NCBI GenBank assembly: GCA_026702755.1
Contig: JAPPBX010000088.1
Span: 1 to 55,707 of the forward strand
Reading direction: 5' to 3'
Source: Candidatus Poribacteria bacterium
GTDB lineage: Bacteria; Poribacteria; WGA-4E; WGA-3G
DNA: 55,707 nt
Part shown: piece by piece, positions 34,365-44,247 of the stretch
How positions within the stretch are numbered: the stretch's first letter is position 1
Layout of the letters: the number at the start of each line of letters is the position of its first letter
Position numbers and translations under genes: made by a program
The notes under the pieces: model-generated
The model's database searches: none
Seen by the model: the letters and a program-made list of their open reading frames with translations, nothing else
What the model was told of the DNA's origin: nothing

Positions 34365-37300
34365 ATGCGTAGGTTTTTTGGGCGTTCATTCAAATACTTT
34401 TGGCAGATACACCTTACCGTTGCACTTTGTACGGCTGTGGCGACAGGTGTACTTGCAGGCGCGTTAATTGTTGGAGATTCTGTGCGTGGGAGCCTACGGA
34501 GCCTCACAACGGAACGACTTGGCACCATCCAACATGCCCTCCTCGCAGATCACTTTTTTCAGCCTGACTTATTGGATCGACAGGATAAGGTGCCAGCGGT
34601 TTTGCTGAATGGAACCATCGTTGCGCCGCAAACGCAGACGCGGGCATCGAAGGTGAATATCCTCGGCGTAACGGAAAGTTTCTTTACGTTCTGGGACGCG
34701 AAAACCGCACCAAATCTAAACAAAGCAGCTGGACAACCCTTCAATGCGATCGTCATTAACGAGGCACTTCAAAGCGAATTGAACGTCCAAGTTGGTGACA
34801 CACTGCTGGTGAATATCCCGCAGATAGCTGACATCCATCCAGAATTCATCCTCGGCGAGCGCGATGCGTCCGAGGCTATCCAAAGCCTTCGTTTGATTGT
34901 CAGCGACACTGTTCCTTCCGAAAACGTTGGTAGATTCAGCCTGCGTGCGCATCAAAACCTTCCTCTGAATGCCTTTATTGCACTTCCGGTATTACAAAAA
35001 GCACTTGGACAGGAAGGTAAAATAAACGCTCTGTTTACAAAAGAGATGACTCCGATTTCACCTGACGATTTGGCATTGACGCTTGAAGCACTGGAGTTAA
35101 ATATTCAGGAACATGAAACCCATTTCGATCTCCAAAGTCAAGAGTATCTCCTTAAGCCGATCCTTTCAGAGACTGCGTTGACGGTTGCAGCGAGGCACCG
35201 CATTCCGATCTTTCCGACGCTCACCTATCTCGCGAATACGATTTCTGCGAATGGCAGAACGGTTCCATACTCCACAATTGTTGCACTCCCTATTGACAAA
35301 GGAACATTTGCAGAACTGCTTAGCAAACACACCACTGAATCAGACCGACTTGCATATAATTTGGAAGCACAGCGCACTCAGACCAAGCCGAATGAAATTG
35401 TTTTAAACGCATGGACGGCAGCAGATCTTGGGGTGAAAGTCGGAGACAGAATCAATATTACATACTATCGTGTTGGGATAGATGAAGAATACATTACAGA
35501 GACGGCATCTTTCCTTTTGAAAGCAATCGTGCCAATTGAAGGCATCACTGCGGATAGAGGGATCATCCCTACCTTTCCCGGCATCCATGATACTGCCGAT
35601 ATGTCCGAATGGGAATCGCCTTTTCCAATTGATTATGCTATCATTCGCGACAAGGACGAGGCGTATTGGGATGAATACGGTGCGACACCGAAAGCGTTTA
35701 TCTCGTTGGAGACCGGTAAACAATTGTGGCAGAACCGATTCGGCGACCTCACGACTCTTCGGATGACCGCTGCACCGGACACAGACATTCATAAAACACG
35801 CACCCTTTTTGAAACCGAGTTCCTCAAAGAAATTCAGCCAGAGGCGGTTGGATTTCAATTTTTATCGCTTCAGGCAGATGGGCTTCAAGCCTCCGCAGGA
35901 GCAACAGATTTTGGGATGCTCTTTGGCAGCCTGAGTGCTTTTATCATTATCGCTGTTGCCTTGTTGGTAGGGATGCTTTTCCGTATCGGTGTAGAGCAGA
36001 GATCGCGTGAAATCGGTATCTTACAAGCCATTGGTTACCCGCTTGTCAAGGTCCGCCGCCGTTTTCTTTATGAGGGAGGCATCATCGCTGGTATCGGTAG
36101 TCTGATAGGGTGTCTGCTCGCTGTGGGCTACGCACAACTGATGATATTTGGGCTGCAGACGTGGTGGCTGCCTGCCATCGGCACGCCATTTATGGAACTT
36201 CACGCCAGCCCATGGAGCCTACTGAGCGGTGTGCTTATCTCGCTGGCTGTTGTGATGATTTCCATCCGACTGACTGTCCACAAATTAGGGAGAGCATCGG
36301 CTGTGTCACTCCTCGCCGGTGGAACCGATTTTGTTGACGCGACAACAGGTAAACCCAAAATTCGGAAAAAGGGATATCTTCCATTCCTGCTCGCTTTGAT
36401 GGGGGGAATAGGCGTGGGCATACTGGTGGGGCATCCTATCGTTCGTTTACTGGGTGTGGCACTCGTTGTTATTGGTGTAGGATGGGAGCTATTTGATAGA
36501 TGGTTAAAATCACAGACTGTGCCTAAACAACTGAGCAGGGCGCGGTTTGCTATCAGAAACGCGGCACGGCAGCCCGGACGGAGTACAACCTGCGTTACGA
36601 CAATCAGTATCGCGTGCTGCATCATCGTTGCAGTGGGTGCGAATCGACACGATGCACCGCCAAAAACGGAATACGCCTTTGTTGCTGAGTCGGCACTTCC
36701 ATTGCATCACAGCCTCAATACACCGGACGGCAGGTTTGAACTCGGTTTCTCCGAGCGTGCCTCCGAGCTGCTAAGTGCGTCAGAGATAATTCCGTTTCGC
36801 GTGCTGCCCGGTGAAGATGTGAGCTGCCTCAACCTTTATCAGCCTCAGAAACCTCAGATTTTAGGTGCTTCTGAGGCTATATTGACCGAATATCCTTGGA
36901 ATCAAATAAAAGTTGTTCAACCTGAAGGCGGTAGAGCGCGCGCTATTGGTGATGCAAAGTCGCTTCGTTGGATTTTACACCATGACCCAGATGAGGATTT
37001 CCTGGTCCAAGATGAGTTTGGCAAAACCCTCCGTCTTGAACTTGAGACAGTTGAAAACAGCCTTTTCCAAAGCCAATTGATTATCTCTGAGTCAAATTTC
37101 ATGAAATACTTTCCGAGCCAAAGCGGTTACCAGTTTTTCCTCATCAAAACGCCGCCCGCGCTGCGGGAGGAAACCGCACAGATTTTGGAGAAAACATTGG
37201 GCGATTACGGTTTCGACCTTACGTCAGCAGCGGCGCGGTTGGCAAGCTATCGAGCGGTTGAAAATACCTATATCTCCACTTTCCAGAGCCTCGGCGGTTT

Positions 37301-37643
37301 AGGCGTGCTACTCGGTACCTTCGGATTGGCACTGGTTTTCTTTAGAAATATCATTGAGCGTCGCAGAGAATTGGCGACCCTACGCGCCTTCGGTTTCCAA
37401 CGGCGACTCCTGTCTCGGATGCTCTTTATTGAAAGCTGCTTTCTTCTCGGCATAGGAATGTTCATCGGAATTGTCGCTGGGCTTGCTTCAATTCTCGCCT
37501 CGCAGGGACATCTCCCTTCCTTTCCGTGGTTTTCCCTCACAATTACCTTGCTTTTCATCTTCGGTTTTGGTATAATTGCAAATGCTGTTGCTGTTGCCGT
37601 GGCACTCCGAAGTCCACTCTTGTCAACGCTTAAATCGGAATAA
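34365..37643 (+). CDS. large FtsX/MacB-family ABC permease
   Basis: Encodes 1092 residues. One N-terminal membrane helix (about 14-38) is followed by a large extracytoplasmic domain (about 45-520), a group of FtsX-type helices (about 525-730, starting GMLFGSLSAFIIIAVALLVG), a second extracytoplasmic part (about 755-955), and a last group of three helices (about 965-1085, containing FRNIIERRRELATLRAFGF). This double-FtsX layout is known in large MacB-like permeases that move lipoproteins or peptides using energy from a LolD-like ATPase, here encoded just upstream. The ATG lacks a clear ribosome site. A hairpin with T-run follows the stop. Confidence 0.85.
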   Translation: MRRFFGRSFKYFWQIHLTVALCTAVATGVLAGALIVGDSVRGSLRSLTTERLGTIQHALLADHFFQPDLLDRQDKVPAVLLNGTIVAPQTQTRASKVNILGVTESFFTFWDAKTAPNLNKAAGQPFNAIVINEALQSELNVQVGDTLLVNIPQIADIHPEFILGERDASEAIQSLRLIVSDTVPSENVGRFSLRAHQNLPLNAFIALPVLQKALGQEGKINALFTKEMTPISPDDLALTLEALELNIQEHETHFDLQSQEYLLKPILSETALTVAARHRIPIFPTLTYLANTISANGRTVPYSTIVALPIDKGTFAELLSKHTTESDRLAYNLEAQRTQTKPNEIVLNAWTAADLGVKVGDRINITYYRVGIDEEYITETASFLLKAIVPIEGITADRGIIPTFPGIHDTADMSEWESPFPIDYAIIRDKDEAYWDEYGATPKAFISLETGKQLWQNRFGDLTTLRMTAAPDTDIHKTRTLFETEFLKEIQPEAVGFQFLSLQADGLQASAGATDFGMLFGSLSAFIIIAVALLVGMLFRIGVEQRSREIGILQAIGYPLVKVRRRFLYEGGIIAGIGSLIGCLLAVGYAQLMIFGLQTWWLPAIGTPFMELHASPWSLLSGVLISLAVVMISIRLTVHKLGRASAVSLLAGGTDFVDATTGKPKIRKKGYLPFLLALMGGIGVGILVGHPIVRLLGVALVVIGVGWELFDRWLKSQTVPKQLSRARFAIRNAARQPGRSTTCVTTISIACCIIVAVGANRHDAPPKTEYAFVAESALPLHHSLNTPDGRFELGFSERASELLSASEIIPFRVLPGEDVSCLNLYQPQKPQILGASEAILTEYPWNQIKVVQPEGGRARAIGDAKSLRWILHHDPDEDFLVQDEFGKTLRLELETVENSLFQSQLIISESNFMKYFPSQSGYQFFLIKTPPALREETAQILEKTLGDYGFDLTSAAARLASYRAVENTYISTFQSLGGLGVLLGTFGLALVFFRNIIERRRELATLRAFGFQRRLLSRMLFIESCFLLGIGMFIGIVAGLASILASQGHLPSFPWFSLTITLLFIFGFGIIANAVAVAVALRSPLLSTLKSE

Positions 37644-37665
37644 AGCCTTTGTATACAAGGCTTTT
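37644..37665 (+). terminator. rho-independent-like terminator after the ABC permease
   Basis: AGCCTT and AAGGCT arms enclose TGTATAC, and the hairpin ends in TTTT. It starts one base after the stop codon of the permease gene, closing the thioesterase-ABC-permease unit. Confidence 0.6.
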
Positions 37666-37747
37666 CGTGCAGATGAACTCTTCAAGTCCGTTTCTTTAAA
37701 GTTTTAGCAGGTGGGTTTCCAATCAGGTCAGTTTTGGGGAACACGCT

Positions 37748-38353
37748 ATGTATCCTGTTACATTCAGAACTACGTCTCGCATTCTTTGTGCAGCTATACT
37801 CGTTTTCTGTTTTCTGATGCAGAGTGGGTGTTCCAGCGATTCCGATCCGAATACGCCAAGCGCGCTGGATCATACGGAACGCGGATGGCACTTCTATGAG
37901 GCAGGTGACTACCCGCAAGCGTTGCTCAATTTTGAACGGGCAATCAATTTCGATGCAGAACTTGCCGATGCGCATAACGGGGTCGGATGGAGCCATCTCA
38001 GTCTATCCTTGAATCCGCCGTTGGCACAGGAAGCGTTCCAAAACGCTGTCCAACTCGACGCGTTAAATGCGGATGCGTGGGTTGGGCTTGCGAACCTCCT
38101 CTATTTACGGAATAAAGATGCTACTGATTTCAGGTCGGCTATCCGAGCGGTTGATAATGCCTTACAGGGGGACCCACAATATCTCTTTCGGCACGACTAT
38201 TACTCCAATGCCGAGCTCTACGCGCTTAAAGCGGCGTGTTACTATTATCTTGGCGAGAGTCAGTCGGCACAGCAGGAGGCTAACAAAGCACTCCAAATTG
38301 ATACGACAAACAGGACTGCCATTGTCCTACAAAACTTACTGAAAGAGGAATAA
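37748..38353 (+). CDS. TPR-repeat lipoprotein
   Basis: Encodes 201 residues. A lipoprotein signal ends at LMQSGC (about Cys28). At least three tetratricopeptide units follow (HTERGWHFYEAGDYPQALLNFERAI; AELADAHNGVGWSHLSL; ALNADAWVGLANLLYL), and the last repeat is ELYALKAACYYYLGESQSAQQEANKAL. TPR units bind other proteins. Attached to a membrane and facing the periplasm, it may scaffold envelope complexes. It sits between the permease and purC and appears to be transcribed on its own. Confidence 0.8.
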   Translation: MYPVTFRTTSRILCAAILVFCFLMQSGCSSDSDPNTPSALDHTERGWHFYEAGDYPQALLNFERAINFDAELADAHNGVGWSHLSLSLNPPLAQEAFQNAVQLDALNADAWVGLANLLYLRNKDATDFRSAIRAVDNALQGDPQYLFRHDYYSNAELYALKAACYYYLGESQSAQQEANKALQIDTTNRTAIVLQNLLKEE

Positions 38354-38376
38354 TATCTAAATTGCTTGTTTGAGAG

Positions 38377-38397
38377 GGCGAGGATATAATCCTCGCC
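38377..38397 (+). repeat. 21-nt perfect hairpin, CGAGGAT stem
   Basis: GGCGAGGAT pairs perfectly with ATCCTCGCC around ATA. It is followed by AGCGG, as the 30189 copy is followed by AGC. A second inverted pair (TTGGAAAGTTGAAAG near 38425 and CTTCCAGCCTTCC near 38465) lies downstream in the same 185-nt spacer. Confidence 0.7.
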
Positions 38398-38538
38398 AGC
38401 GGTGGTGGCAAAGCATCCAATTGGGTTGGAAAGTTGAAAGTTTGGAAGACAGCGGAACGGCATTTCTTCCAGCCTTCCTCTTCCACACTTCCTCAGAACA
38501 TAAAATTTATTTTTTAATATTGCTTAGGAGAACGAAAT

Positions 38539-39432
38539 ATGTCTCAAAATGTTATCACATCTACACAGTTAACCAACTTAACCCCTGCCCACAGTGGTAA
38601 GGTGCGCGATCTCTACGACCTCGGAGACGAACTCCTGATTATATCCACAGATCGGATTTCCGCCTTTGATGTCGTTTTACCGAACGGCATACCCGATAAA
38701 GGCAGAGTTTTAACCGGTCTGTCCAAATTCTGGTTCAACTACACGGAATCTGTCTGTAAGAACCACCTCATTGCGACTAATGTTGAAGATTACCCCGATA
38801 CGTTACACCCTGACGCGGAACTCTTAGAAGGACGCTCTATGCTCGTCCGTAAAGCGAATCGGGTTGATATTGAATGCGTGGTGCGCGGTTATCTCGCTGG
38901 GTCCGGCTGGTCCTCATATCAGAAGACAGGCGAGATCTGCGGACAGAAACTCCCAGATGGACTACAGGAATCTGATCGACTGCCCGAACTCCTATTTACA
39001 CCCACAACTAAAGCCGAACATGGCGAGCATGACGAACCAATCTCTATTGAAGATATGAAGAACGAAGTCGGTAGCGAACTTACGGATCGCTTGATTGATG
39101 CGAGTTTCGCGCTCTTTAGAAGTGCCAGTCAGCACGCGGAAAGTACCGGTATTATCCTTTGTGATACTAAGTTTGAGTTTGGGGAGCTCAATGGCGACCT
39201 GATTCTCATCGACGAAGTGTTTACGCCGGACTCATCCCGCTTCTGGCCCGCCGAGCTTTACGAACCGGGTAAACCGCAGCAGAGTTTCGATAAACAGTTC
39301 GTCCGGGATTATCTCTCCGAAATCGGTTGGAACAAAGAACCCCCCGCACCTGAGTTGCCAGAGACGGTCATCTCCAAAACGAGCGAGAAGTATCGCGAGG
39401 CGTATCGTCTCATCGTCGGCGAAGAGCTGTAG
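38539..39432 (+). CDS. purC: SAICAR synthase PurC
   Basis: Encodes 297 residues. It joins aspartate to CAIR in purine synthesis using ATP. Signatures are SGKVRDLYDLG (ATP loop), ISTDRISAFDVVLPNGIPDKG, VECVVRGYLAGSGW and LLFTPTTKAEHGEHDEPIS, and DTKFEFG later. The length is that of the longer branch (yeast ADE1-like, about 300), not of E. coli PurC (237). AGGAG precedes the ATG. No other pur genes are adjacent; a CoA-transferase gene follows 33 nt downstream and could share the transcript. Confidence 0.95.
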   Translation: MSQNVITSTQLTNLTPAHSGKVRDLYDLGDELLIISTDRISAFDVVLPNGIPDKGRVLTGLSKFWFNYTESVCKNHLIATNVEDYPDTLHPDAELLEGRSMLVRKANRVDIECVVRGYLAGSGWSSYQKTGEICGQKLPDGLQESDRLPELLFTPTTKAEHGEHDEPISIEDMKNEVGSELTDRLIDASFALFRSASQHAESTGIILCDTKFEFGELNGDLILIDEVFTPDSSRFWPAELYEPGKPQQSFDKQFVRDYLSEIGWNKEPPAPELPETVISKTSEKYREAYRLIVGEEL

Positions 39433-39465
39433 CGTCGGACTTCTGTTGGACAGAGGAGATGAGAG

Positions 39466-40653
39466 ATGGCAAGTCCACTTGACGGCATAAAGGTTTTGGA
39501 TCTCACGCGGGTACTCGCGGGGCCTTACACGACGATGCTTCTTGGTGATCTTGGAGCAGAGGTCATCAAGATTGAGCAGCCCGGCACAGGGGACGAATCT
39601 CGCAATTTTGGTCCCTTTAAAAACGGGTTCAGCCTCTACTTCATGAGTGTGAATCGTGGAAAACGGAGTGTGACGCTCAACCTTAAAACCGAACGTGGAC
39701 AGGCAATCTTCAAGCAGTTGTTGAAACAGACTGACATTCTCGTCGAGAATTTCCGTCCGGGAACAATGAAAAATTTGGGCTTGGATTACGAGACACTGAA
39801 AGCCGACCACCCATCGCTCATTTATGCAGCGTGCTCCGGCTTCGGACAGACCGGTCCGTATGCACAGCAAGGGGCGTACGACATGATTATCCAAGGCATG
39901 GGCGGTATCATCAGCATTACGGGTGAACCGGAAGGACCGCCCGTGCGTGTCGGCACGTCTATCAGTGACATCACCGCTGCCCTCTTCACGACGATTGGTA
40001 TCCTCTCCGCCCTGCATCATCGCAATCAAACAGGCAAGGGACAGTTTGTTGATGTAGCGATGTTAGACAGTCTCGTTGCTGTTTTGGAAAACGCTGTTGT
40101 CCGTTATTTCGCCACTGGTGAGGCACCCAAACCGCTCGGTGCCAGACACCCGGCGATTACACCGTTTGAGGCGTTCGCGTCCGCGGATGGATACGTAATT
40201 ATCGCACTCGGAAACGATGTGCTTTGGTCTAAGTTCTGTGAACATGTGGACCGGAAGGAACTCATCTCAGATGAACGGTTCCAAACGAACGCAGATCGAA
40301 CAGAAAATCATAGTGAACTGTTTCCGATTCTCTCGGAGATCATGTCTCAACGGACGACCGACGATTGGATTGACGCACTCGGAAACATCGGTGTGCCGTG
40401 TGGTCCCATCAATACAATGGATAAGGTCGTCAGTCATCCACAGGTGCAAGCGCGAGAGATGATTACACGCGTCGCACACCAGATTACGGGAGAAGTGGAG
40501 GTGCCGGGGGTGCCGATTAAACTTTCGGAAACGCCCGGAAATGTGGACGCACCTGCCCCCAGTCTCGGTGAACATACAACCGAGATTCTAACCGATGTAT
40601 TGAAAATGTCTCCAGACGAAGTAGCAAAGTTAAAACAGGATGGTGTTATATAA
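39466..40653 (+). CDS. CaiB/BaiF-type class III CoA-transferase
   Basis: Encodes 395 residues. The N-terminus LDGIKVLDLTRVLAGPYTTMLLGDLGAEVIKIE is the family signature, followed by NRGKRSVTLNLK and YAACSGFGQTGPYA. Asp139 in AYDMIIQGMGG is the expected catalytic carboxylate. These enzymes move CoA between carboxylic acids (formate/oxalate, carnitine, bile acids, succinate and others). The substrate cannot be read from sequence. The ribosome site AGAGGAG is strong. The gene lies after purC and before a tandem hydrolase gene. Confidence 0.9.
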   Translation: MASPLDGIKVLDLTRVLAGPYTTMLLGDLGAEVIKIEQPGTGDESRNFGPFKNGFSLYFMSVNRGKRSVTLNLKTERGQAIFKQLLKQTDILVENFRPGTMKNLGLDYETLKADHPSLIYAACSGFGQTGPYAQQGAYDMIIQGMGGIISITGEPEGPPVRVGTSISDITAALFTTIGILSALHHRNQTGKGQFVDVAMLDSLVAVLENAVVRYFATGEAPKPLGARHPAITPFEAFASADGYVIIALGNDVLWSKFCEHVDRKELISDERFQTNADRTENHSELFPILSEIMSQRTTDDWIDALGNIGVPCGPINTMDKVVSHPQVQAREMITRVAHQITGEVEVPGVPIKLSETPGNVDAPAPSLGEHTTEILTDVLKMSPDEVAKLKQDGVI

Positions 40654-40685
40654 GTGAACGACACCATCCGGTAGACGCGCTTTAC

Positions 40686-40737
40686 GGACCACTGATAACT
40701 GATTGCTGATAGCCGACTGCTGACGGCTGATGGCTAA
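40686..40737 (+). repeat. heptad tract upstream of the hydrolase gene
   Basis: Seven-base units run in line: CTGATAA, CTGATTG, CTGATAG, CCGACTG, then CTGACGG, CTGATGG, CTAAT. It ends 17 nt before the ATG at 40755, leaving only AAAGGAG between. Confidence 0.75.
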
Positions 40738-40754
40738 TCCTCAAAGGAGTTTGC

Positions 40755-43022
40755 ATGTCAAACAAAACCGCAGAAGTGTTACATGGAACAGCTGCTCTGA
40801 CGTTAGAGGGTGATCTTGCTGCACAAATGGTCGAGGCTCTTGACGGTTACGTTACCGACGCGGTGGCGCGTTCCGTTGAAAAACGGGAAACCTTGTGGCA
40901 TCGCGATTATAGTTCTCACGAGGCGTATACTGAATCTGTCGAACCGAACCGCGCACGGTTTAGGAAACAGATTGGGTGTCTCGATCCGCGTCTGCCAATC
41001 GAGGACCTCGCTTATGTGGCTACAACAACATCCGCCGCGCAGATTACAGAAGATGAGAATTACACCGTATCTCGCGTGCGTTGGCAGGTTTTCGATGAGG
41101 TAGAAGGTGAGGGGCTTTTGTTGGAACCGATGCACAACGCCCCTATTGTTGCTCAAGTCGTTGCTTTGCCCGATGCTGATTGGACACCGGAGATGATAGC
41201 CGGTGTAACGGATGAATTGCCACCGAGTGCCCAGTTTGCGAGACGTTTGGCAAGAGCAGGATGTCGCGTCGTTGTTCCGCTCCTTATTAACCGCGAGGAT
41301 ACCTATTCCGGCAATTCAACCATCGGTAGAATGACGAACCAACCACATCGCGAATTCATCTATCGGATGGCGTATCAACTTGGAAGGCATATCATCGGGT
41401 ATGAGGTGCAGAAGGTATTGTCGTTGGTGGACTGGATGGCTTCTACTGACGCACCAATAGGTGTTATCGGCTACGGTGAAGGTGGATTGATCGCGCTCCA
41501 TAGTGCAGCGGTTGATACACGAATTCAAGCGGCAGCTGTCAGTGGATATTTCCAATCGCGGCAAGAGGTCTGGCGAGAACCGATCTACCGAAACGTTTGG
41601 GGGCAGTTACACGAGTTTGGCGATGCTGAAATTGCGAGCCTTATTGCGCCACGGCCGTTGGTTATAGAGGCAAGCATTGGACCTGAAGTTGCCGGTCCGC
41701 CACCGGTTGGTAATGGACGCGGCGGCGCGGCACCCGGGCAACTCGTGTCACCACCCGCCGATTCCGTTGAGGCAGAATTCAGTCGCGCACACGATTTTTA
41801 TTGTCAGCTCGGCAGTGAAGATGCCTTGCGCCTCGTCTCTTCTGTAGATGGATCCCCGGGTTCTGAAGAAACTTTAACCGCTTTTCTTACGGGACTCGGT
41901 GTTGAGAATGCGCGCATTGACAGCTACCATTTGCTTTCTTCTCCCAGCGTTGACGATTTTGATTACGAGGCGAGGCAGAAGCGGCAGTTTACACAGTTGG
42001 TTAATTTGAGCCAACGTTTCTTGCGGGAAGCAGCATCGCGGCGACAACAATTTTTTTGGGAGAAAACCGATACCTCTTCGCTCGCAGAATGGGAGGAGAC
42101 GTGTACCGATGCTAAAGCCTATTTCTGGGGCGAAGTCATCGGCAGGTGTCCAGCACCCGATGTGCCTGCTAATCCGAGAACGAGGCTCATTTATGACGAA
42201 CCCCGCTGGAAAGGTTATGAGGTCGTCCTTGATGTGTGGGACGGTGTTTTCGCCTACGGTATCTTGTTGCTTCCAAACGATCTTCAGCCGGGTGAACAGC
42301 GTCCTGTCGTTGTCTGTCAGCACGGTTTAGAGGGTAGACCACAGGATACGGCGGATCCGAGAATAGAATCGGTTTATTACTCTTACGCTGCAAGCTTGGC
42401 GGACAGAGGGTTTATCACCTACGCACCGCAGAATCCCTATATCGGTCAAGATGCTTTCCGTGTCATTCAACGCAAAGCGAATCCGATAAAATGGTCGCTC
42501 TTTTCGTTGATTATCCGTCAGCATGAACGGACGCTTGATTGGCTTGCGGAACAGCCCTTCGTTGATGCCGATCGGATTGGGTTTTATGGATTATCCTACG
42601 GTGGTAAAACGGCGATGCGTGTCCCCGCAGTGCTTGAACGTTACGCCTGTTCTATCTGTTCCGCTGATTTCAACGAGTGGATCGTCAAAAATGCGACGTT
42701 TGACTCTGGCTACAGTTATATGTTCACGGGTGAATACGAGATGCCGGAGTTCGATTTGGGAAACACATTCAACTACGGTGAGATGGCAGGATTGATTGCG
42801 CCGCGTCCGTTCATGGTGGAACGTGGGCATGACGACGGTGTCGCGCCCGATGAATGGGTGGCGCATGAATTCGCTGTCGTCCGGCGGCTTTATGTTCGGT
42901 TAGGTATCGCTGATAGAACGGAGATCGAATTCTTTGATGGCGGACACCAGATTAATTCTGATCGGACGTTCCGATTCCTACATCGGCACCTCGATTGGCC
43001 CGAACCTTCTTCTTCTGTCTGA
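40755..43022 (+). CDS. tandem alpha/beta hydrolase (dienelactone/acetyl-xylan esterase-like)
   Basis: Encodes 755 residues with two alpha/beta hydrolase halves. In the second, GLSYGG (612-617) gives Ser614 as nucleophile, HGLEGRP is an oxyanion-side motif, and APRPFMVERGHDDG and DGGHQI supply the expected Asp and His. In the first half the elbow reads GYGEGG (239-244), with Glu242 in place of Ser, and IAPRPLVIEA is kept. Planctomycete-like polysaccharide esterases also show such elbows. No signal peptide is seen, so it is probably cytoplasmic. A dual role, one half catalytic and one structural or with other chemistry, is inference. The ATG is preceded by AAAGGAG. Confidence 0.75.
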   Translation: MSNKTAEVLHGTAALTLEGDLAAQMVEALDGYVTDAVARSVEKRETLWHRDYSSHEAYTESVEPNRARFRKQIGCLDPRLPIEDLAYVATTTSAAQITEDENYTVSRVRWQVFDEVEGEGLLLEPMHNAPIVAQVVALPDADWTPEMIAGVTDELPPSAQFARRLARAGCRVVVPLLINREDTYSGNSTIGRMTNQPHREFIYRMAYQLGRHIIGYEVQKVLSLVDWMASTDAPIGVIGYGEGGLIALHSAAVDTRIQAAAVSGYFQSRQEVWREPIYRNVWGQLHEFGDAEIASLIAPRPLVIEASIGPEVAGPPPVGNGRGGAAPGQLVSPPADSVEAEFSRAHDFYCQLGSEDALRLVSSVDGSPGSEETLTAFLTGLGVENARIDSYHLLSSPSVDDFDYEARQKRQFTQLVNLSQRFLREAASRRQQFFWEKTDTSSLAEWEETCTDAKAYFWGEVIGRCPAPDVPANPRTRLIYDEPRWKGYEVVLDVWDGVFAYGILLLPNDLQPGEQRPVVVCQHGLEGRPQDTADPRIESVYYSYAASLADRGFITYAPQNPYIGQDAFRVIQRKANPIKWSLFSLIIRQHERTLDWLAEQPFVDADRIGFYGLSYGGKTAMRVPAVLERYACSICSADFNEWIVKNATFDSGYSYMFTGEYEMPEFDLGNTFNYGEMAGLIAPRPFMVERGHDDGVAPDEWVAHEFAVVRRLYVRLGIADRTEIEFFDGGHQINSDRTFRFLHRHLDWPEPSSSV

Positions 43023-43087
43023 ACCAGGATTTATAGGATTCACAGATTTTCAAGATTACGCTGGTGTCCTACTTTTTGCTCAGAAAG

Positions 43088-43134
43088 CGGAAACGGGTCC
43101 CTGCTGACAACTGAGAACTGACTACTGACAACTA
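43088..43134 (+). repeat. heptad tract before the THUMP methyltransferase gene
   Basis: Units CTGACAA, CTGAGAA, CTGACTA, CTGACAA run on a seven-base period and end 10 nt before the ATG at 43144. No Shine-Dalgarno sequence lies between. Confidence 0.75.
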
Positions 43135-43143
43135 TTAAAAACC

Positions 43144-44190
43144 ATGCTTTATTCTATCATCGTTAGTGCAGGATTAGAGAACATCGCACGCGAGGAGTTA
43201 TCCGCGCGTTTTGAAACCAATCTGAAAATCCTGGAACGTAAACCGCAGCGCATCATCTTCCAATATGCGGGTAACCCGCGTGAGCTGCTATCTCTGCGAA
43301 CAGCCGAACATCTCTTTCTCATTCTAAAGCGGATACCAAAGATGACACGCTCGCGCAGTTCATTGGCAGTGCTGCGTGGTTCACTGACGCGTTTAAGTTT
43401 CAAGGAGCTGTTCGAGTGCTGTCGGCAGGTGGGTATCAATGTGCGGAAACGGATGCCGTTTCGCGTGACGAGTCGGTTGTCTGGCAAACGCAACTTCCGC
43501 CGTCTCGACCTGCAGCGCGTGATTGAGCGCGCCTTATCGGAGCGCGGGTGGTATTTGGCATCGACTCAAGCAGCACTGGATGTCTGGGCAGAGGTACACG
43601 GAGACGATGGCTATATCAGTATCAAACTTTCCCCAAACGATATGGCACAGCGTCCATATAAACAGGCGCATATCCCCGCGTCCCTCAAACCGACGTTGGC
43701 GTATAGCATGGTGCGCCTTTCAAAACCCCATCCGGACGATGTCTTTTTAGACGCTATGTGTGGTGCTGGGACGATTCTTTTGGAACGTGCACTTATCGGT
43801 CGCTACCGTTATCTCATCGGTGGTGATGTCTCTACAGAGGCGTTAGATGCTACCGTGATGAATTTCGGCAGGAAACATCAACCCCGTCAATTTTTCCATT
43901 GGGATGCACGCACTTTACCACTACAACCGAACACAGTTGATAAAATCGTCTGTAATCTCCCATTCGGTGAGACTATCGGAAACATTCCTCAGTTGACGAA
44001 TCTATATCGGCACTGTCTCAAGGAGTATGCACGCGTCTTGAAACCGAGGGGGAGGATGGTGCTGCTCACCTCGCAACGTACACTTCTCAATGACGAGCTG
44101 GAAAAACTGCGTTTTCTCGGTGTTCAGCAACGGTTGACAGTCGATGTCCGTGGAAAACAAGCATGGATATATGTCATCCGGTTTACATAA
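43144..44190 (+). CDS. THUMP-domain RNA guanine-N2 methyltransferase (Trm14/RlmL-like)
   Basis: Encodes 348 residues. The N-terminus (about 1-60) is ferredoxin-like, followed by a THUMP domain (about 60-165). The SAM-binding Rossmann domain has DAMCGAGTILLE (203-214), GGDVS and the catalytic NLPFG (271-275). NLPFG is typical of the archaeal/eukaryotic Trm14/TrmG10/THUMPD3 group, whereas bacterial RlmL-like enzymes usually have NPPYG. It would make m2G in tRNA or rRNA. It is a single gene with no Shine-Dalgarno sequence. Confidence 0.85.
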   Translation: MLYSIIVSAGLENIAREELSARFETNLKILERKPQRIIFQYAGNPRELLSLRTAEHLFLILKRIPKMTRSRSSLAVLRGSLTRLSFKELFECCRQVGINVRKRMPFRVTSRLSGKRNFRRLDLQRVIERALSERGWYLASTQAALDVWAEVHGDDGYISIKLSPNDMAQRPYKQAHIPASLKPTLAYSMVRLSKPHPDDVFLDAMCGAGTILLERALIGRYRYLIGGDVSTEALDATVMNFGRKHQPRQFFHWDARTLPLQPNTVDKIVCNLPFGETIGNIPQLTNLYRHCLKEYARVLKPRGRMVLLTSQRTLLNDELEKLRFLGVQQRLTVDVRGKQAWIYVIRFT

Positions 44191-44247
44191 TAATTTCTAC
44201 CATATATGCTATACTTTTTCCAGAACGTACATAAAAGCGGAAGTTTT

